Notes: a model not told the origin generated them from the sequence alone. Numbered from the stretch's first letter, positions 1 to 10,798 are shown. The stretch: DNA of 16,608 nt from Brachionus plicatilis (GCA_010279815.1 QEOQ01000640.1:1844269-1860876), one strand, 5' to 3'. A program made the numbers and translations.

Positions 1-1500
1 ATGCGGCATTTTTACCAAAATTTTGACATTAACTGCAGCATTTTTAGTCGCAGCGTATCTGGAAAAAAAAGTGGGTTAAATGCAGCATTAAAATCCAGAA
101 TTCTGGTTTAAAGTGCAATGCATTAGGGGGCAAGGCATTACGGTAGGTTTCTCTACTTAATATTTATTTGGTTTTAAATATTTTTCTTAATATACTGGGT
201 TTTTTTGATTGTATCAAAAATCAAAAAATGCTCCAAATCATAATCATATCGCTTTATGTTTTATCTTTTTCACACGTTTCATTAAATATCGTTTATTTAA
301 TATAATTTATTTAAATAATTAAATTTTCATTTGAATTAATAAAAAAAGAATAATTGAAAAGTTTGGTTTTCTACGTAAAAGATTGATTCATCATAATTTT
401 TATTATTTTCCACAATTTTTGGTCCTCCTTACTAATAAAAAAATACAAGAGTTCTTTTCTAATAAATTTTATCAAAACTTTTCTAGCATCTAACATCCAA
501 ATATCAGTTTTTTTATTAAAATTACTGAGATAATATAGGCTAATTGACTAGTAAGTCTGCATTTAACATTTCAAAGCTAACTTCAGAAAGACTTTTGGAT
601 TTTCAATTCCGAAGATTTTTTAATATAATTTTTTTTTGTCATTTGATCAATTTCAATATTGATTTTTCAAGTCATCATCATCTTGATCTTAGAAGCGCAT
701 CTAACGAAAAACAGCAAATGCTAGATTAATAATTTATTTGATTAGTTTATTAATTAAATTTATAGAGTTATCAGGTTAATAATTGAATATTAAAAAATGT
801 AAAATTATAAAATTGCTAAAGCCTTTTCAGCTTTTTAGGTCGATCATGTTTATGCTTATAAACAAATTCTGTTTTGTTTTTCAAGGTCTTAGAAATTGAT
901 AAATGAAAACTCACTTTGTTTTCCCGATATTATTTGCAACTACAAGTTTTTAAATATAAATTCAATAAATATTTATTATCATCAATAAACTTCCAGTCTT
1001 TTTTTCTTTAAATTTTGATCCTCTATTAAGATTGTTTGATGCGCTTCTAAAAACTGAAATTGTGGTAATAAGGGACACCCATTCAATTTCATCACCACTA
1101 AAAATTGGCTATTTTTAAATAAATATTTATATAAATAATTTTTGAGATTCGTTTAGTTTGAATATTTTTGTCGGCTTATAAACCTTTTTTAGTGTAAATG
1201 TGACGCAAATTCAAATCAATAGAATTAATGTTTATCAATTTCAATCATCATTTAGCATAAATAATGTTTGAAAAACAAATAGATTTGAACTTAAACATTA
1301 AATTAATTAATTTCAACAGCGTTCTATTCTACTTAAATTTATATAAAATATTAAGTTTTTGATAAAAAATAAATAAATTAATTAAATTTATTACTAAAAT
1401 ACACATTTTAATAACCAACAAAACAAAAAATTTCAATTAAACTAATTTCAACAATCAAAAAATTTAATTAACCAAAAAAAAATTCAATCTAAAATTTAAT
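1..1500. other. AT-rich intergenic region downstream of the alpha-arrestin gene
   Basis: No convincing coding region is seen on either strand. The first 140 bases are less AT-rich than the rest and contain three related GC(A/G)GCATT-type motifs (near 4, 34 and 81) and a perfect 12-bp palindrome, CCAGAATTCTGG, at 95-106. This may be the edge of a repeat that continues outside the window. The remainder is low-complexity A/T sequence. On the minus strand an AATAAA at 1392-1387 lies about 110 bases past the arrestin stop and could serve as its polyadenylation signal, although such hexamers are expected by chance in this composition. Confidence 0.5.
689..1050. repeat. Short inverted repeat pair, possible degenerate MITE
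   Basis: TTAGAAGCGCATC at 689-701 recurs as its exact reverse complement at 1038-1050. Thirteen matching bases with a GC-containing core stand out in this AT-rich sequence. The two copies flank about 336 bases of A/T-rich DNA. No target duplication was found and the homology does not extend clearly outward, so this is either a decayed small element or coincidence. Confidence 0.3.
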
Positions 1501-3115
<1,615 letters not shown>

Positions 3116-3595
3116 TTTAAATACAGCATTTTATTTTCTCTAGAACACAAATATCTAATTAAGCAATCTTACTCTGGGATTAGTAATTTTCTAAGAATAA
3201 ATAATAAATGCCAAAAGTATATTTTATTATAATTCGACATCTAGTTTATATGCCGCTGAGCTGTATGATATCGATTGATGTAATTTTTAGTTCCTTCAAG
3301 AAATGGCTCCAATATTTACTCACTGCACAAATATTTGATTTTTAATCAATTTAAATAAATCGCTATTTGACAAGCTTTCAAAACACTGATCTGACTGTTC
3401 AGAAAACAAATAAATTGCTTTTTGTTTCTGTAGAAACACTCGGACTTGATTCCGAGCGATTTTAAGGTGTGCTTAATTCATTTTAAAATCAAAAATAATC
3501 CTGATTGAAAACAAAAAATGAAATTTTGAACAAAAATAATTTATTTAAATTAGAGCTTTCTCTTAGAGAGAGAGAACAAAAAATTAAAAAATTTT
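3116..3595. other. Intergenic region upstream of the alpha-arrestin gene
   Basis: This 480-base gap separates the stop of the T1/BTB-like gene from the arrestin start on the same strand, so it should hold the arrestin promoter and 5' UTR and the 3' end of the upstream gene. It is a little richer in G and C than other spacers. A small palindromic stretch, CTCTCTTAGAGAGAGAG, lies near 3557-3573. I see no clear TATA box that can be separated from the A/T background. Confidence 0.4.
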
Positions 3596-4199
3596 TCAAA
3601 AAAAAATCTTTTTCAATGATTTAACTAGTTTTACGAGAGTTTTTTGATTTTTTGATTGTGGTTCTGATTTAATAAGTGTGTTGAGTTTGGCACTGAGCTC
3701 GCCCAAATTAAAAAACATTGACTCCCTTAGCAATTCTTTCAAATGGTTTGAGGAAAAATTTTCTGTCCTGATGTAACCGAGGACTAGGTGCTGATAGATA
3801 GTGTCAAATAGTTGCGGATTGCGTGGCACCCAAATCTCTTTAGAAAAAATAGATAAATTACTAGAATTTTTTTTTTTTACCTGATGTTGTTAAGTGATTT
3901 CGGCAATATGTGTACAGCTTGGATTCTTTGTTGTTCTCCAGTATTTGCCGACTTAGGTTAAACACTCTTCCTCCGATGTTAAAAAAAAATTCCTCTTCTT
4001 CTGTGGTCAAGCCAGCTGAGTTGAAAACATGCTCAGTAATTTGGGAGATTTTTTTTTGCTTAAAGACAAGTCCAATGGATAGAAAAATAAATAAAGCTGA
4101 ATTTAAGATGATGGCTTGGATTAAGATTTTATTTATCTTTTGCCATGTTTCGGACTCATCTTCGAAAAAAATTTTTTTTAAGCGAGAGCAGATTTTCAT
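3596..4199 (-). CDS. Small protein with one membrane segment and a divergent T1/BTB (Kv/KCTD-type) domain, two exons
   Basis: Exons 4199-3881 and 3837-3596 are joined across a 43-base GT-AG intron in phase 1, giving 186 residues. Residues about 25-46 form one hydrophobic membrane helix. Residues about 72-165 resemble the tetramerisation (T1) domain of Kv channels and KCTD proteins: FFNIGGRVFNLSRQIL matches the opening NVGGxxFxTxxxTL strand-helix, WVPRNPQLFDTIYQHLVLGYI matches the FDRxPxxFxxILxxYRTGxL core, and LKELLRESMFFNLGEL matches the last helix. KCTD proteins normally have no membrane helix, and Kv channels place T1 before the first helix. Here the helix comes first, and its lead-in (RLKKIFFEDESETWQKINKI) resembles the Kv region just before S1. 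It could be a rearranged Kv fragment, a novel membrane-anchored BTB protein, or part of a longer gene whose other exons I missed. The 43-base intron is very short. Confidence 0.65.
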
Positions 4200-4239
4200 T
4201 TTATGTTTATTTTTATTTTTTTCAGAGATAATCTTTTAA

Positions 4240-6167
4240 ATGCACCATGTTTTTAGACTGATGTTGCCTCGAAAAATTTTTTTATTTTTCTTTTAAGTTT
4301 ATCAAGCGGCTGATAGTCATTACTAATCGACAAAGCATGAGTATATTCTTTTGGATAGAGTTGTATTTTTAATTTTTGTTTTGTTAAAAAGTAAAAATAA
4401 AATAGTGTAGTATAAAACTAGCAAGGTTTTTTAATGAAAATTTAAGTCATCTGTTAAAACTGTAAAAAATTTAATTTGAAATTTAAACTGAATGACAATT
4501 TAATCATTGAGGGTCTCCACAATCATTTTTATTTGTTTGCTAATCAAATAATAATCAATGACTTAATTGGAAGCCAAATAAAAAAATCAAATCAAAAATG
4601 TCAAAATTCAATTGCTTATTTGTTCTAAAATTTGTAATATTTGTTTCCCTATTACTTAAATAAATATTATCTTAAATAAACAAATTAGCTTTTTTTCTTA
4701 CATTTTTTTTATTTTTTAGCTAATCTATTTTACTTTTCAGAAGAGATAGTCATGAAAAAATTTGAGATAAATCGAGTCCTTTTAAAATCAAAATTGAAGT
4801 TAGTTTTAAAAAATCAAATTTTTAAAAAAAATAAATTAAAGCTTGATCAAAATTTTGAGCTAATGATTCTTTTTATATTTTAAAGAGGAAAAATTTTAAT
4901 TTTGAGATTTCGTTTAGAAATTAAATTTTTATTCGAGGCTAAATAATGATATTTTTAATTGTTTTTCAAATAAAATTTCAGAATCTAAAATTCTAGTTGT
5001 TCACCATATATGTGAACATTAATCATCACCTAAAATAGTGATTAGGGCTATTCATAAAATTATGTTTACTTAAATTTAACTAGTTTTTGCATCAAGTTAA
5101 TTTTAATTTGATAATTCTTAACACTGATGTCGATAAAGAAGAAACTGACTCAAATCCACATGAGTGCTGTGAGATGCCCTTAATGAGAAAATAAAGTGGA
5201 ACGTTGAGGACCAAAGTCTCTTAAGACTCAAAATTCATAAAAATCGAATTTTTTATTTAATTTTCTTATTTAATTATTAAACTTTATTGGCACGAATTAA
5301 TTTTTCTGATCATTTTTTGTTTAATATTATTTTCTAATCACCTGTTAGACCTTCAAAAATTTGTTAAGCGGTTCTGGCAATTAAAATAATTACAATATCT
5401 TAAATTCTCTTAAATTGAATCCCGTTATGAATAACTGACAGTAATTCTTTTTTTGTTTTCTTGATGATAGTCTGAAACTCTTAAAATTTACATAAACTCA
5501 TTTAGTGCTTCATTTATTTATGTTCAAAAATTAATTTAAAATTTTAAAATTTCTTTATCAAAAAAAATATAAATCTTCATTTTTTAATAATAATAAAATT
5601 AGATTAATTGCAAAACTTGATTGATTTATTGTTTCACTTCTTCATTATCGTTGATGAATTTTCGATTTTAAAAAGGCTTTTGAATAATTAATATCCGTTT
5701 TACTAAGTGTAATATTTTCTGGGCCTGCTGGTAGGCTTTTATTCCCCAGTCAGACTTCTCAAGTCCTATTCTGGGACTCGAGGGTTTCGGATCAAAACAA
5801 TAAGGTTTTTTTTATAACTTTATTGGGACACGAGGTCCAAATCCAAAACCAAATATATTAACAAACAAAATTAAATTAATTAAAAAAAAATAAAAAATGA
5901 AAAACTAATAATTAAACTATTTAATACTTGATATCATTAAAACAGCCTCCTGCTTGCTTTTATCAGCTTATTGATTATAGGTTATTATTCCCTATTTAAT
6001 TTAACAATTTTTTAAAGAAATTGTAAACATTTTCTTGAATTGAATTGAATCAGCTTTTGTGAAGTTAAGCACAAAAGAACAGAACAAAGTGAAAAAAAAT
6101 TAAATAGATTTTTTTCTAAAAGTTTAAAATTGTTTAAAATTAAAATTAAAATAGTTTAAAATTGTTG
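4240..6167. other. AT-rich intergenic DNA without recognisable genes
   Basis: No ORF of useful length and no RNA gene is seen. The sequence is mostly A/T runs. Two short stretches are less AT-rich: 5140-5235, and 5718-5850, which holds a degenerate direct repeat described separately. The part next to 4240 should contain the promoter of the T1/BTB-like gene, but no motif stands out. Confidence 0.45.
5768..5852. repeat. Degenerate direct repeat in a GC-richer island
   Basis: GGGACTCGAGG at 5773-5783 is followed 52 bases later by GGGACACGAGG at 5825-5835. Both copies are followed by a similar tract ending in AAAAC. The repeat lies inside a short GC-richer patch (about 5718-5850) with no ORF and no tRNA fold I could recognise. 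It may be a relic of a repeat or the end of a mobile element. Confidence 0.4.
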
Positions 6168-6315
6168 GTGCAACATTTAAAGTTGCATCAACTCTGCTAA
6201 TGATGTGCAAAATCTCTGCGTAATGCCCTACGCTCGATTATATTGAAATTTAATTTCTGCTAAACTCTGCAAATATAGCAGACTTTGATATTCGATGCAA
6301 CTTTGAATGTTGCAC
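6168..6315. mobile_element. MITE-like element with 22-bp terminal inverted repeats
   Basis: GTGCAACATTTAAAGTTGCA at 6168-6187, extended by TC, is matched by its reverse complement ending at 6315 (6294-6315), with one mismatch over 22 bases. The 148-base unit has no ORF. Inside are further complementary words built on CTCTGC and GCAGA, so the whole unit could fold. Each arm is itself nearly palindromic (TGCAAC...GTTGCA). No unambiguous target duplication was seen. Size and structure fit a non-autonomous DNA transposon. Confidence 0.6.
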
Positions 6316-6751
6316 TAAGTTTAAAAAAAGTTGTTCAATTTTTTACATTTTTCTGTTCTTTTGATCATTTTGTACTGAATTTCACAAAATCATTGAATCA
6401 AATATTGCAAGACTTACACTTATCAAAATTAAATTAAAATTATAAAATAATTATGTTAAAGAACATGAAAAAATTAGTAACTTTTTCAAAGTTATATTTA
6501 GCGATCATACAGCAAATTTTCGGATACCTGAAAAATGCATACCCCACATTTTTGACAAAAAAGCACACCCATTCGTATTTCGAAAAGTAAAATCTTGGTT
6601 AAGTCCAATTATATCTCAAAAAATTAGTCTCTTTGTGTTATTTTTAATGATGGGCAGCTTTTGCTTAATTTATTTTTTTAAACCCGAATATTTCCAAAAA
6701 AACAGTTTTTAAAGCTTCATGACAGGTTGTATTTTTAGAAATTTACTTGCA

Positions 6752-6759
6752 CCCCTACC
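6752..6759. repeat. Target site duplication, left copy (CCCCTACC)
   Basis: CCCCTACC lies directly outside the left terminal base of the element and is repeated exactly outside the right end at 10875-10882. An 8-bp G/C-rich word repeated at both ends of an inverted-repeat element in AT-rich DNA is strong evidence of transposition. Removing the element and one copy would restore an uninterrupted site. Confidence 0.9.
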
Positions 6760-7036
6760 CATACATTCCGACACGAAAAATTGACGTGTTCGAGTACGTG
6801 TACGTGTACAGTACCAGTACACGTACGCGTCCTCGAACATGTCGAAATTCCGGGTTTGTACACGTACCCGAACTCGGGTTTTTGGTTTAAATAATTTAAA
6901 TTTTAATAAATTTTGAATAATATAAAATGCCACCAAAACGTACCCGTACTGTAAGACCTTCTATTTCAGCAGCATCAGAAGTACAACAGTCTCTACCACA
7001 AACTTCCGGAATGCAAACGCGTACTGCAAGCCGTGT
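6760..7036. repeat. Left terminal inverted repeat (277 bp)
   Basis: It matches the reverse complement of 10392-10874. The outermost ~125 bases are nearly identical in the two arms. The arm then contains one copy of the ~42-base palindrome-rich unit that is present about three times in the right arm, lacks an A/T-rich insertion of roughly 150 bases found on the right, and is again nearly identical from about 6912 (the ATG-containing segment) to 7036. Homology stops sharply at CCGTGT. Confidence 0.85.
6788..6838. repeat. GTAC/ACGT-rich hairpin in the left TIR
   Basis: The stretch from CGAGTACGTGTACGTGTAC to GTACACGTACGCGTCCTCG is an imperfect palindrome of about 45 bases with a short central loop. 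The same hairpin recurs in the right TIR at 10799-10844. Such a structure inside each end could be a transposase binding or pairing site; that role is inferred. Confidence 0.7.
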
Positions 7037-7040
7037 ATAA
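6927..7040 (+). CDS. Inward-reading short ORF beginning in the left TIR
   Basis: The ATG at 6927 opens a 37-codon ORF starting MPPKRTRTVRPS and ending ...TASRV at TAA 7038-7040. Nearly the same peptide starts on the opposite strand in the right TIR, where it runs to 79 codons. The basic, Ser/Thr/Gln-rich sequence could be an N-terminal nuclear tail. The stop appears exactly where TIR homology ends, and CGT|GTATAA at 7034/7035 could be a splice donor, so this may be a first exon or a truncated copy. I cannot tell whether it is translated. Confidence 0.35.
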   Translation: MPPKRTRTVRPSISAASEVQQSLPQTSGMQTRTASRV

Positions 7041-7833
7041 TAAAATATTTTCTATAATAATTTTTAAATTTATTATTTATTTATTAGTGTAATAATAAAC
7101 CGAAACATCCATTCAAAAATTAAACTTATGTACTGACATACATAAAAATTTCAAGTCAAATTAAACTAAATTTTTATCTTTCAATTATAAATGTTTTTAA
7201 TAGTGATACTGTGTATTGATTTTTCTAAGTATATTAAGTTTTCAATATAAAATGGTTCATCGTATATTACATGGAATATTAGAATATATCTTTCAGCTAC
7301 ATGTAATAGTACATAGTATGTTTCTATTGATATCATATTAGTACAATTAATGTCACTTTTTAAAAAACATTACATGTGATATTACAATATAATTGTATGT
7401 TATTATAGTGGTTCATTGTATGTTACTTTTAATTGATATGGTACAATTTATCTTTCATTATACTAGTACAAAGTATATTACTTTTGTTACAATCAATGTT
7501 ACTTTAGTACAATCAATGTTACTTTTCTAAAACAATAGTACATGTAATATTACATTGTAATATTATAGTAAATCGTGTATTACATGATAATATATTATTA
7601 CAAAGCATGTTATTTTTATTTTATATAACGGTTCATTGTATGTTTCTCTCATGTGTACAAGTACAATTTATCTTTCAATTTATTGTAATAGTACAAAGTA
7701 ATTGTTTTAGTATTTTATTGTTATATTATTATTGACATTACAATAGTACATTTAAGGTACAATTTATATTACATTACATGTGTAATATTATAGAATAATA
7801 TATTTTTAATAAGTGAAAAATTTCTATCCTTAG
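7041..7833. repeat. Degenerate AT-rich repeat array upstream of the 304-codon ORF
   Basis: Units headed by GGTTCATTGTATGTT begin near 7254 (variant), 7410 and 7630. In the last two a GTACAATTTATCTTT motif starts exactly 31 bases after the unit start, followed 25-30 bases later by GTACAAAGTA. A further copy with the same 31-base spacing lies at 9729, before the second ORF. The array has no ORF. It could be a promoter or enhancer array, transposase-binding repeats, or an intron, since TTTCTATCCTTAG at 7821-7833 resembles a 3' splice site just before the ORF. Confidence 0.65.
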
Positions 7834-7840
7834 ATACATT

Positions 7841-8755
7841 ATGAACCCAATTTGCAATTCTACCAGACAAGATAACAACCGAGTCGCACTCTTGGAAGGC
7901 ACATTCAATTCCACCAGTTGCGACTTGAGTAACAGGGAAAATGAAGATTATTTTCTTTACTTGCATTACAGTATCTTAAAAATGCACAAATTTTTGCCCA
8001 ACATGCCTTTCAAAATTTGGTCAATAGAAAACAAACGGTTCAGTCTGCATGCACCTATGAATAAAGGATTACTGAATCAGATATCGGCGAAAATAGATAT
8101 GGACATGCTTAATAAATTTAAGCCCGATGCTATTCGTAGCTTGCATGCTTCCTTCATTCAAAAATTGGTCAATGTCGGTATGGAAGAGCAGCCAAACTGT
8201 GTACAATTCTTAACTCTGAATGACACCAAAAATTTTATGAGTAGTATCGAACTTTATGACTTAAGTTTAATTGCCGATAATTTACTTGAATATATGAAAA
8301 ATGACAAAACAAATGATAAATCAAGTAAATATATGCATTTGTACATTCATACAGTAATTGAGCATTTTGAATTTAAAAATTTCATATCATCATATAAATA
8401 TTGGATTAGGCTTTTATTAAGAGATAGACCTGAAAAACCTAAAAACGCAAAAAAAAGGAAATTGAGCAAGTCAATTGATCAAAATAATAAAAGCAATACT
8501 AGAGATGCAAGTGTTGTTTCATTAGATTCACTTTTTAATGAAACTATTGTAACAATCCAAGATGCACCTAGAAAAATAATAATAACTATTTTAAGATCAT
8601 TTATGGCTAGGGAAAATAAATATAGGATGATGCATCAGTTTGGTACAGAAGACATTTCATTATTAACATATAAAAATATGATAGATTATTTCAAATTAGG
8701 GGAAGTAGAGCTAAAATGCATGCATGACAATTTTGTAGAAAGAGATTTTATGTAA
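7841..8755 (+). CDS. Orphan 304-residue protein carried by the transposon
   Basis: This is the longest intact ORF in the window, from ATG 7841 to TAA 8753-8755. I do not recognise the family. The protein is mainly helical in appearance, polar, with no signal peptide or membrane segment. Segments visible include FLYLHYSILKMHKFLP near the start, a Lys/Arg cluster at about residues 196-210 (EKPKNAKKRKLSK, a likely nuclear localisation signal) followed by an Asn/Ser-rich linker, and a C-terminal block with PRKIIITILRSFMAREN and a closing CMHDNFVERDFM. There is no obvious catalytic D-D-E pattern or zinc-binding Cys/His set. The frame remains open upstream only to 7817, and CTTAG at 7829-7833 may be a splice acceptor, so the mature N-terminus could include an upstream exon. 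A nuclear DNA-binding or regulatory role is inferred from the basic patch and the mobile context only. Confidence 0.7.
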   Translation: MNPICNSTRQDNNRVALLEGTFNSTSCDLSNRENEDYFLYLHYSILKMHKFLPNMPFKIWSIENKRFSLHAPMNKGLLNQISAKIDMDMLNKFKPDAIRSLHASFIQKLVNVGMEEQPNCVQFLTLNDTKNFMSSIELYDLSLIADNLLEYMKNDKTNDKSSKYMHLYIHTVIEHFEFKNFISSYKYWIRLLLRDRPEKPKNAKKRKLSKSIDQNNKSNTRDASVVSLDSLFNETIVTIQDAPRKIIITILRSFMARENKYRMMHQFGTEDISLLTYKNMIDYFKLGEVELKCMHDNFVERDFM

Positions 8756-9645
8756 ACACTATTAAAACTAATAGTTGTAAAGTTCGATTAAACTCTTAAT
8801 ATTTTAATTTTGTAGTTTTAAAAATTTTAGAAAATTTATTTCTTTTTAAACTTTAAATCTTTTTAAAACCATGGTACATTAGTTCAATTCAGCCTATACT
8901 AGTAACCACATCTCAAACAGTCAAACAAGTGCAAAGATCGAAGATTCCAAAAAAGAAAAATTATATTTTTTTTTACTTATTTAAATCGTATATTTTTATA
9001 TAATCAATTTTATTTAATTCTCACAGATCGAAATTTTTAATTAAAATTTGTATTTTTTTAAATCGTAATTTTTTTATTTAATTAATTTGTATTTAATTTT
9101 CAGAAATAGGAATATTTAATTAAAATTTGTATTATTTTATTTTTTTAAATACATACTGTAAGTCAACGATACCATATTTAAAAAAATATTCCAATAAATT
9201 TTTCAAATATAAATAAATTTTTATTATTGAGTTATAATTATTATTGATATGGTTAATTGACCTTGAAGTAATCAAAAAATAAAAATTTCAATGTTTCCAT
9301 TATTTAATTGTGCATTGTTTGTTACCCTTTCTTGCAATGGTACAAAGTTTACTATTGCTTTTATAATAGAACATATAAGGTTTCTTTTTTTAAATAACAG
9401 TACATACATATCAAGATTTTTGTGATTTTTTTTTCGAAAAAACGAGTCTTTTTTGATTGGATGATAAAAAAAGAAGATTGCAATTTTTTTAAAGGGCAAT
9501 TGTGGTTACTTATTTGAACTTATTTCTCAACTGAAAAATGCATAATTTTTTTGTTTCATTTTTTTTAGCCAATAAAATTTGACCACTTTTTTACAAAAAA
9601 AAATCATATTTTCAATGTGTTTGACTTGAAATGATTTTAATACAT
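8756..9645. other. AT-rich spacer between the two transposon ORFs
   Basis: No gene is seen. It holds the 3' region of the 304-codon ORF, a 77-bp tandem duplication (8983-9136) and a weak copy of the upstream repeat unit near 9310-9370 (GTGCATTGTTTGTTAC, then GGTACAAAG). The minus-strand ORF across 9272-9499 is lysine- and phenylalanine-rich low-complexity sequence and is not considered a gene. Confidence 0.5.
8983..9136. repeat. 77-bp tandem duplication, two copies
   Basis: The segment beginning AAATCGTA at 8984 recurs at 9060 onward with small changes. Both copies contain TTTAATT(C/T)TCA(C)AG and end in AATTAAAATTTGTATT. The copies differ at several positions, so the duplication is not recent. 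No function is apparent. Confidence 0.55.
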
Positions 9646-9647
9646 TA

Positions 9648-9845
9648 AAATATTATAGTACACAGCATATTACATGATAATAAAGTACACCACATATTAC
9701 AAGGTATGTTATTTTTATATTATATAATGGTTCATTGTATGTTATTATACATTGAAATGGTACAATTTATCTTTAATTAGATTGTACCATTACAAAGTAT
9801 ATTACTTTTGATATTTTAATAGTACATTGAACCAGTACAAATCAG
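9648..9845. repeat. Second copy of the upstream repeat, directly before the serine-rich ORF
   Basis: This stretch is a direct repeat of about 7559-7760. Both have AATATTATAGTA, TATTACATGATAATA, ATGTTATTTTTAT, GGTTCATTGTATGTT and, exactly 31 bases after GGTTCAT, GTACAATTTATCTTT. In both places the repeat ends shortly before an ORF. A shared promoter or shared intron 3' region is the simplest reading. CAAATCAG at 9838-9845 has the form of a 3' splice site. Confidence 0.65.
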
Positions 9846-10336
9846 TGTGGCATCAAGTACAAGTCAGACTCACCGTCTAAATCAGAGTCCTCTTAATAAA
9901 CAACCGAGTGTTAATGAAAAAAATGCAGCACCGATGGAGGCGATTAGTCCAAAATCAGTAACGGTACACGTACCGGTGAAATCGGCCATTAGAATTACTA
10001 AATTTTCTGATCATTCTACTGACCATTTTCACCGAGTACTTCAAAAAAAATGGACTCGAAATCATCTTCACTCTCGAAAAGTGGTAAAAAAAGAAAATTA
10101 TGCTTTGATGGAGATTCAGATGAAAACTCTTTGTCAGAAGCAGTTTCACCTGAAAAAAAAGCCCTAAAAAGTTGTTTCGTTTCACTGAGTCCGATAAAAA
10201 ATTCAACCATGGTGTATTCGTTCAATTCAGGAGATTCAAAGTCAATAGACAGATCGAACAGTCAGACTAATGGACAAATCGAAAAGTCGAATAGGAGAAT
10301 ATTACACAAGTCTGTACCATGTACAAAATACGTTTG
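9846..10336 (+). pseudogene. Serine/lysine-rich transposon ORF, apparently frameshifted
   Basis: Two overlapping plus-strand frames look coding. The first runs from about 9846 with no ATG, reading ASSTSQTHRLNQSPLNKQ..., and makes sense to about 10020-10045. The second begins in the adjacent frame (open from 10023, ATG at 10050), reads MDSKSSSLSKSGKKRKLCFD and continues to about 10336. Both are Ser-, Lys- and Pro-rich, as in one disordered nuclear protein, and GKKRKL is a candidate nuclear localisation signal. The change of frame falls near a run of eight A's at 10043-10050, a typical place for an indel or sequencing error. Alternatively the second frame is a complete 95-codon ORF by itself. 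The lack of an upstream ATG and the CAG at 9843-9845 suggest that the first part is an internal exon. Function unknown. Confidence 0.45.
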
Positions 10337-10501
10337 ATTTGAACTCACGCTATTTTGAGTTGAGTTGGGTGAAATTTGTCGCTGAATTTGAACACGGCTT
10401 GCAGTATGCGTTTGCTTTCCGGAAGTTTGTGGTAGAGACTGTTGTACTTCTGATGCTGCTGAAATAGAAGGTCTTACAGTACGGGTACGTTTTGGTGGCA
10501 T
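10262..10501 (-). CDS. Inward-reading ORF beginning in the right TIR
   Basis: This 79-codon ORF starts MPPKRTRTVRPS, the same as the left-TIR ORF, and continues past the TIR homology (which ends at 10392) through ...ASRVQIQRQISPNSTQNS. Its 3' end overlaps the last ~75 bases of the plus-strand serine-rich ORF in antisense. The first ~35 residues are conserved between arms with a few substitutions (M/K and R/H at adjacent sites), but this may only reflect TIR homogenisation. Translation is uncertain. Confidence 0.35.
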   Translation of the reverse strand: MPPKRTRTVRPSISAASEVQQSLPQTSGKQTHTASRVQIQRQISPNSTQNSVSSNQTYFVHGTDLCNILLFDFSICPLV

Positions 10502-10672
10502 TTTATATTATTCAAAATCTTATTTTGTTTTATTTAGATATTTTAAAATTTTTCAAACAAATATTCAAACAAAGTATTATATAATTTTTACAAAAGAATT
10601 TGTTTTTAAACATTAATAATTTAACATTCCTACTAATTAAAATTAAAATTAAAACTCGAAAAAAATTTAAAT

Positions 10673-10798
10673 CCGAGTTCGAGTACGTGTACAAACACGT
10701 AAAAAACCAAAAACCCGAGTTCGAGTACGTGTACAAACACGTAAAAAACCAAAAACCCGAGTTCGGGTACGTGTACAAACCCGGAATTTCGACATGTT
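10673..10798. repeat. Three-copy 42-bp tandem repeat in the right TIR
   Basis: The unit starts with CCGAGTTCG(A/G)GTACGTGTAC and restarts at 10675, 10717 and 10759, a period of 42. It contains GTACGTGTAC and AAACACGTAA words followed by an A-rich stretch AAAAAACCAAAAACC. The third unit diverges at its end into ACCCGGAATTTCGACATG. Because 42 is a multiple of three, the repeat creates spurious open frames on both strands. Only one unit exists in the left TIR, so copy number varies, a feature of subterminal transposase-binding repeats. Confidence 0.85.

Noticed and set aside
544..729. 61-codon plus-strand ORF
   Set aside because: It starts at TTG, is low-complexity, has no recognisable domain and lies in non-coding A/T DNA.
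3910..4239. 109-codon plus-strand ORF
   Set aside because: It is antisense to the T1/BTB-like first exon and shows no domain.
5718..5792. Possible tRNA in the GC-richer island
   Set aside because: I could not find paired acceptor and T arms or a proper B-box (GGTTCRANNCC) in the right place.
6709..6936. 75-codon minus-strand ORF with RVRVQ/TRTRTR runs
   Set aside because: It is the left-TIR palindrome and GTAC-word repeat read as codons, and it crosses the transposon boundary and the TSD.
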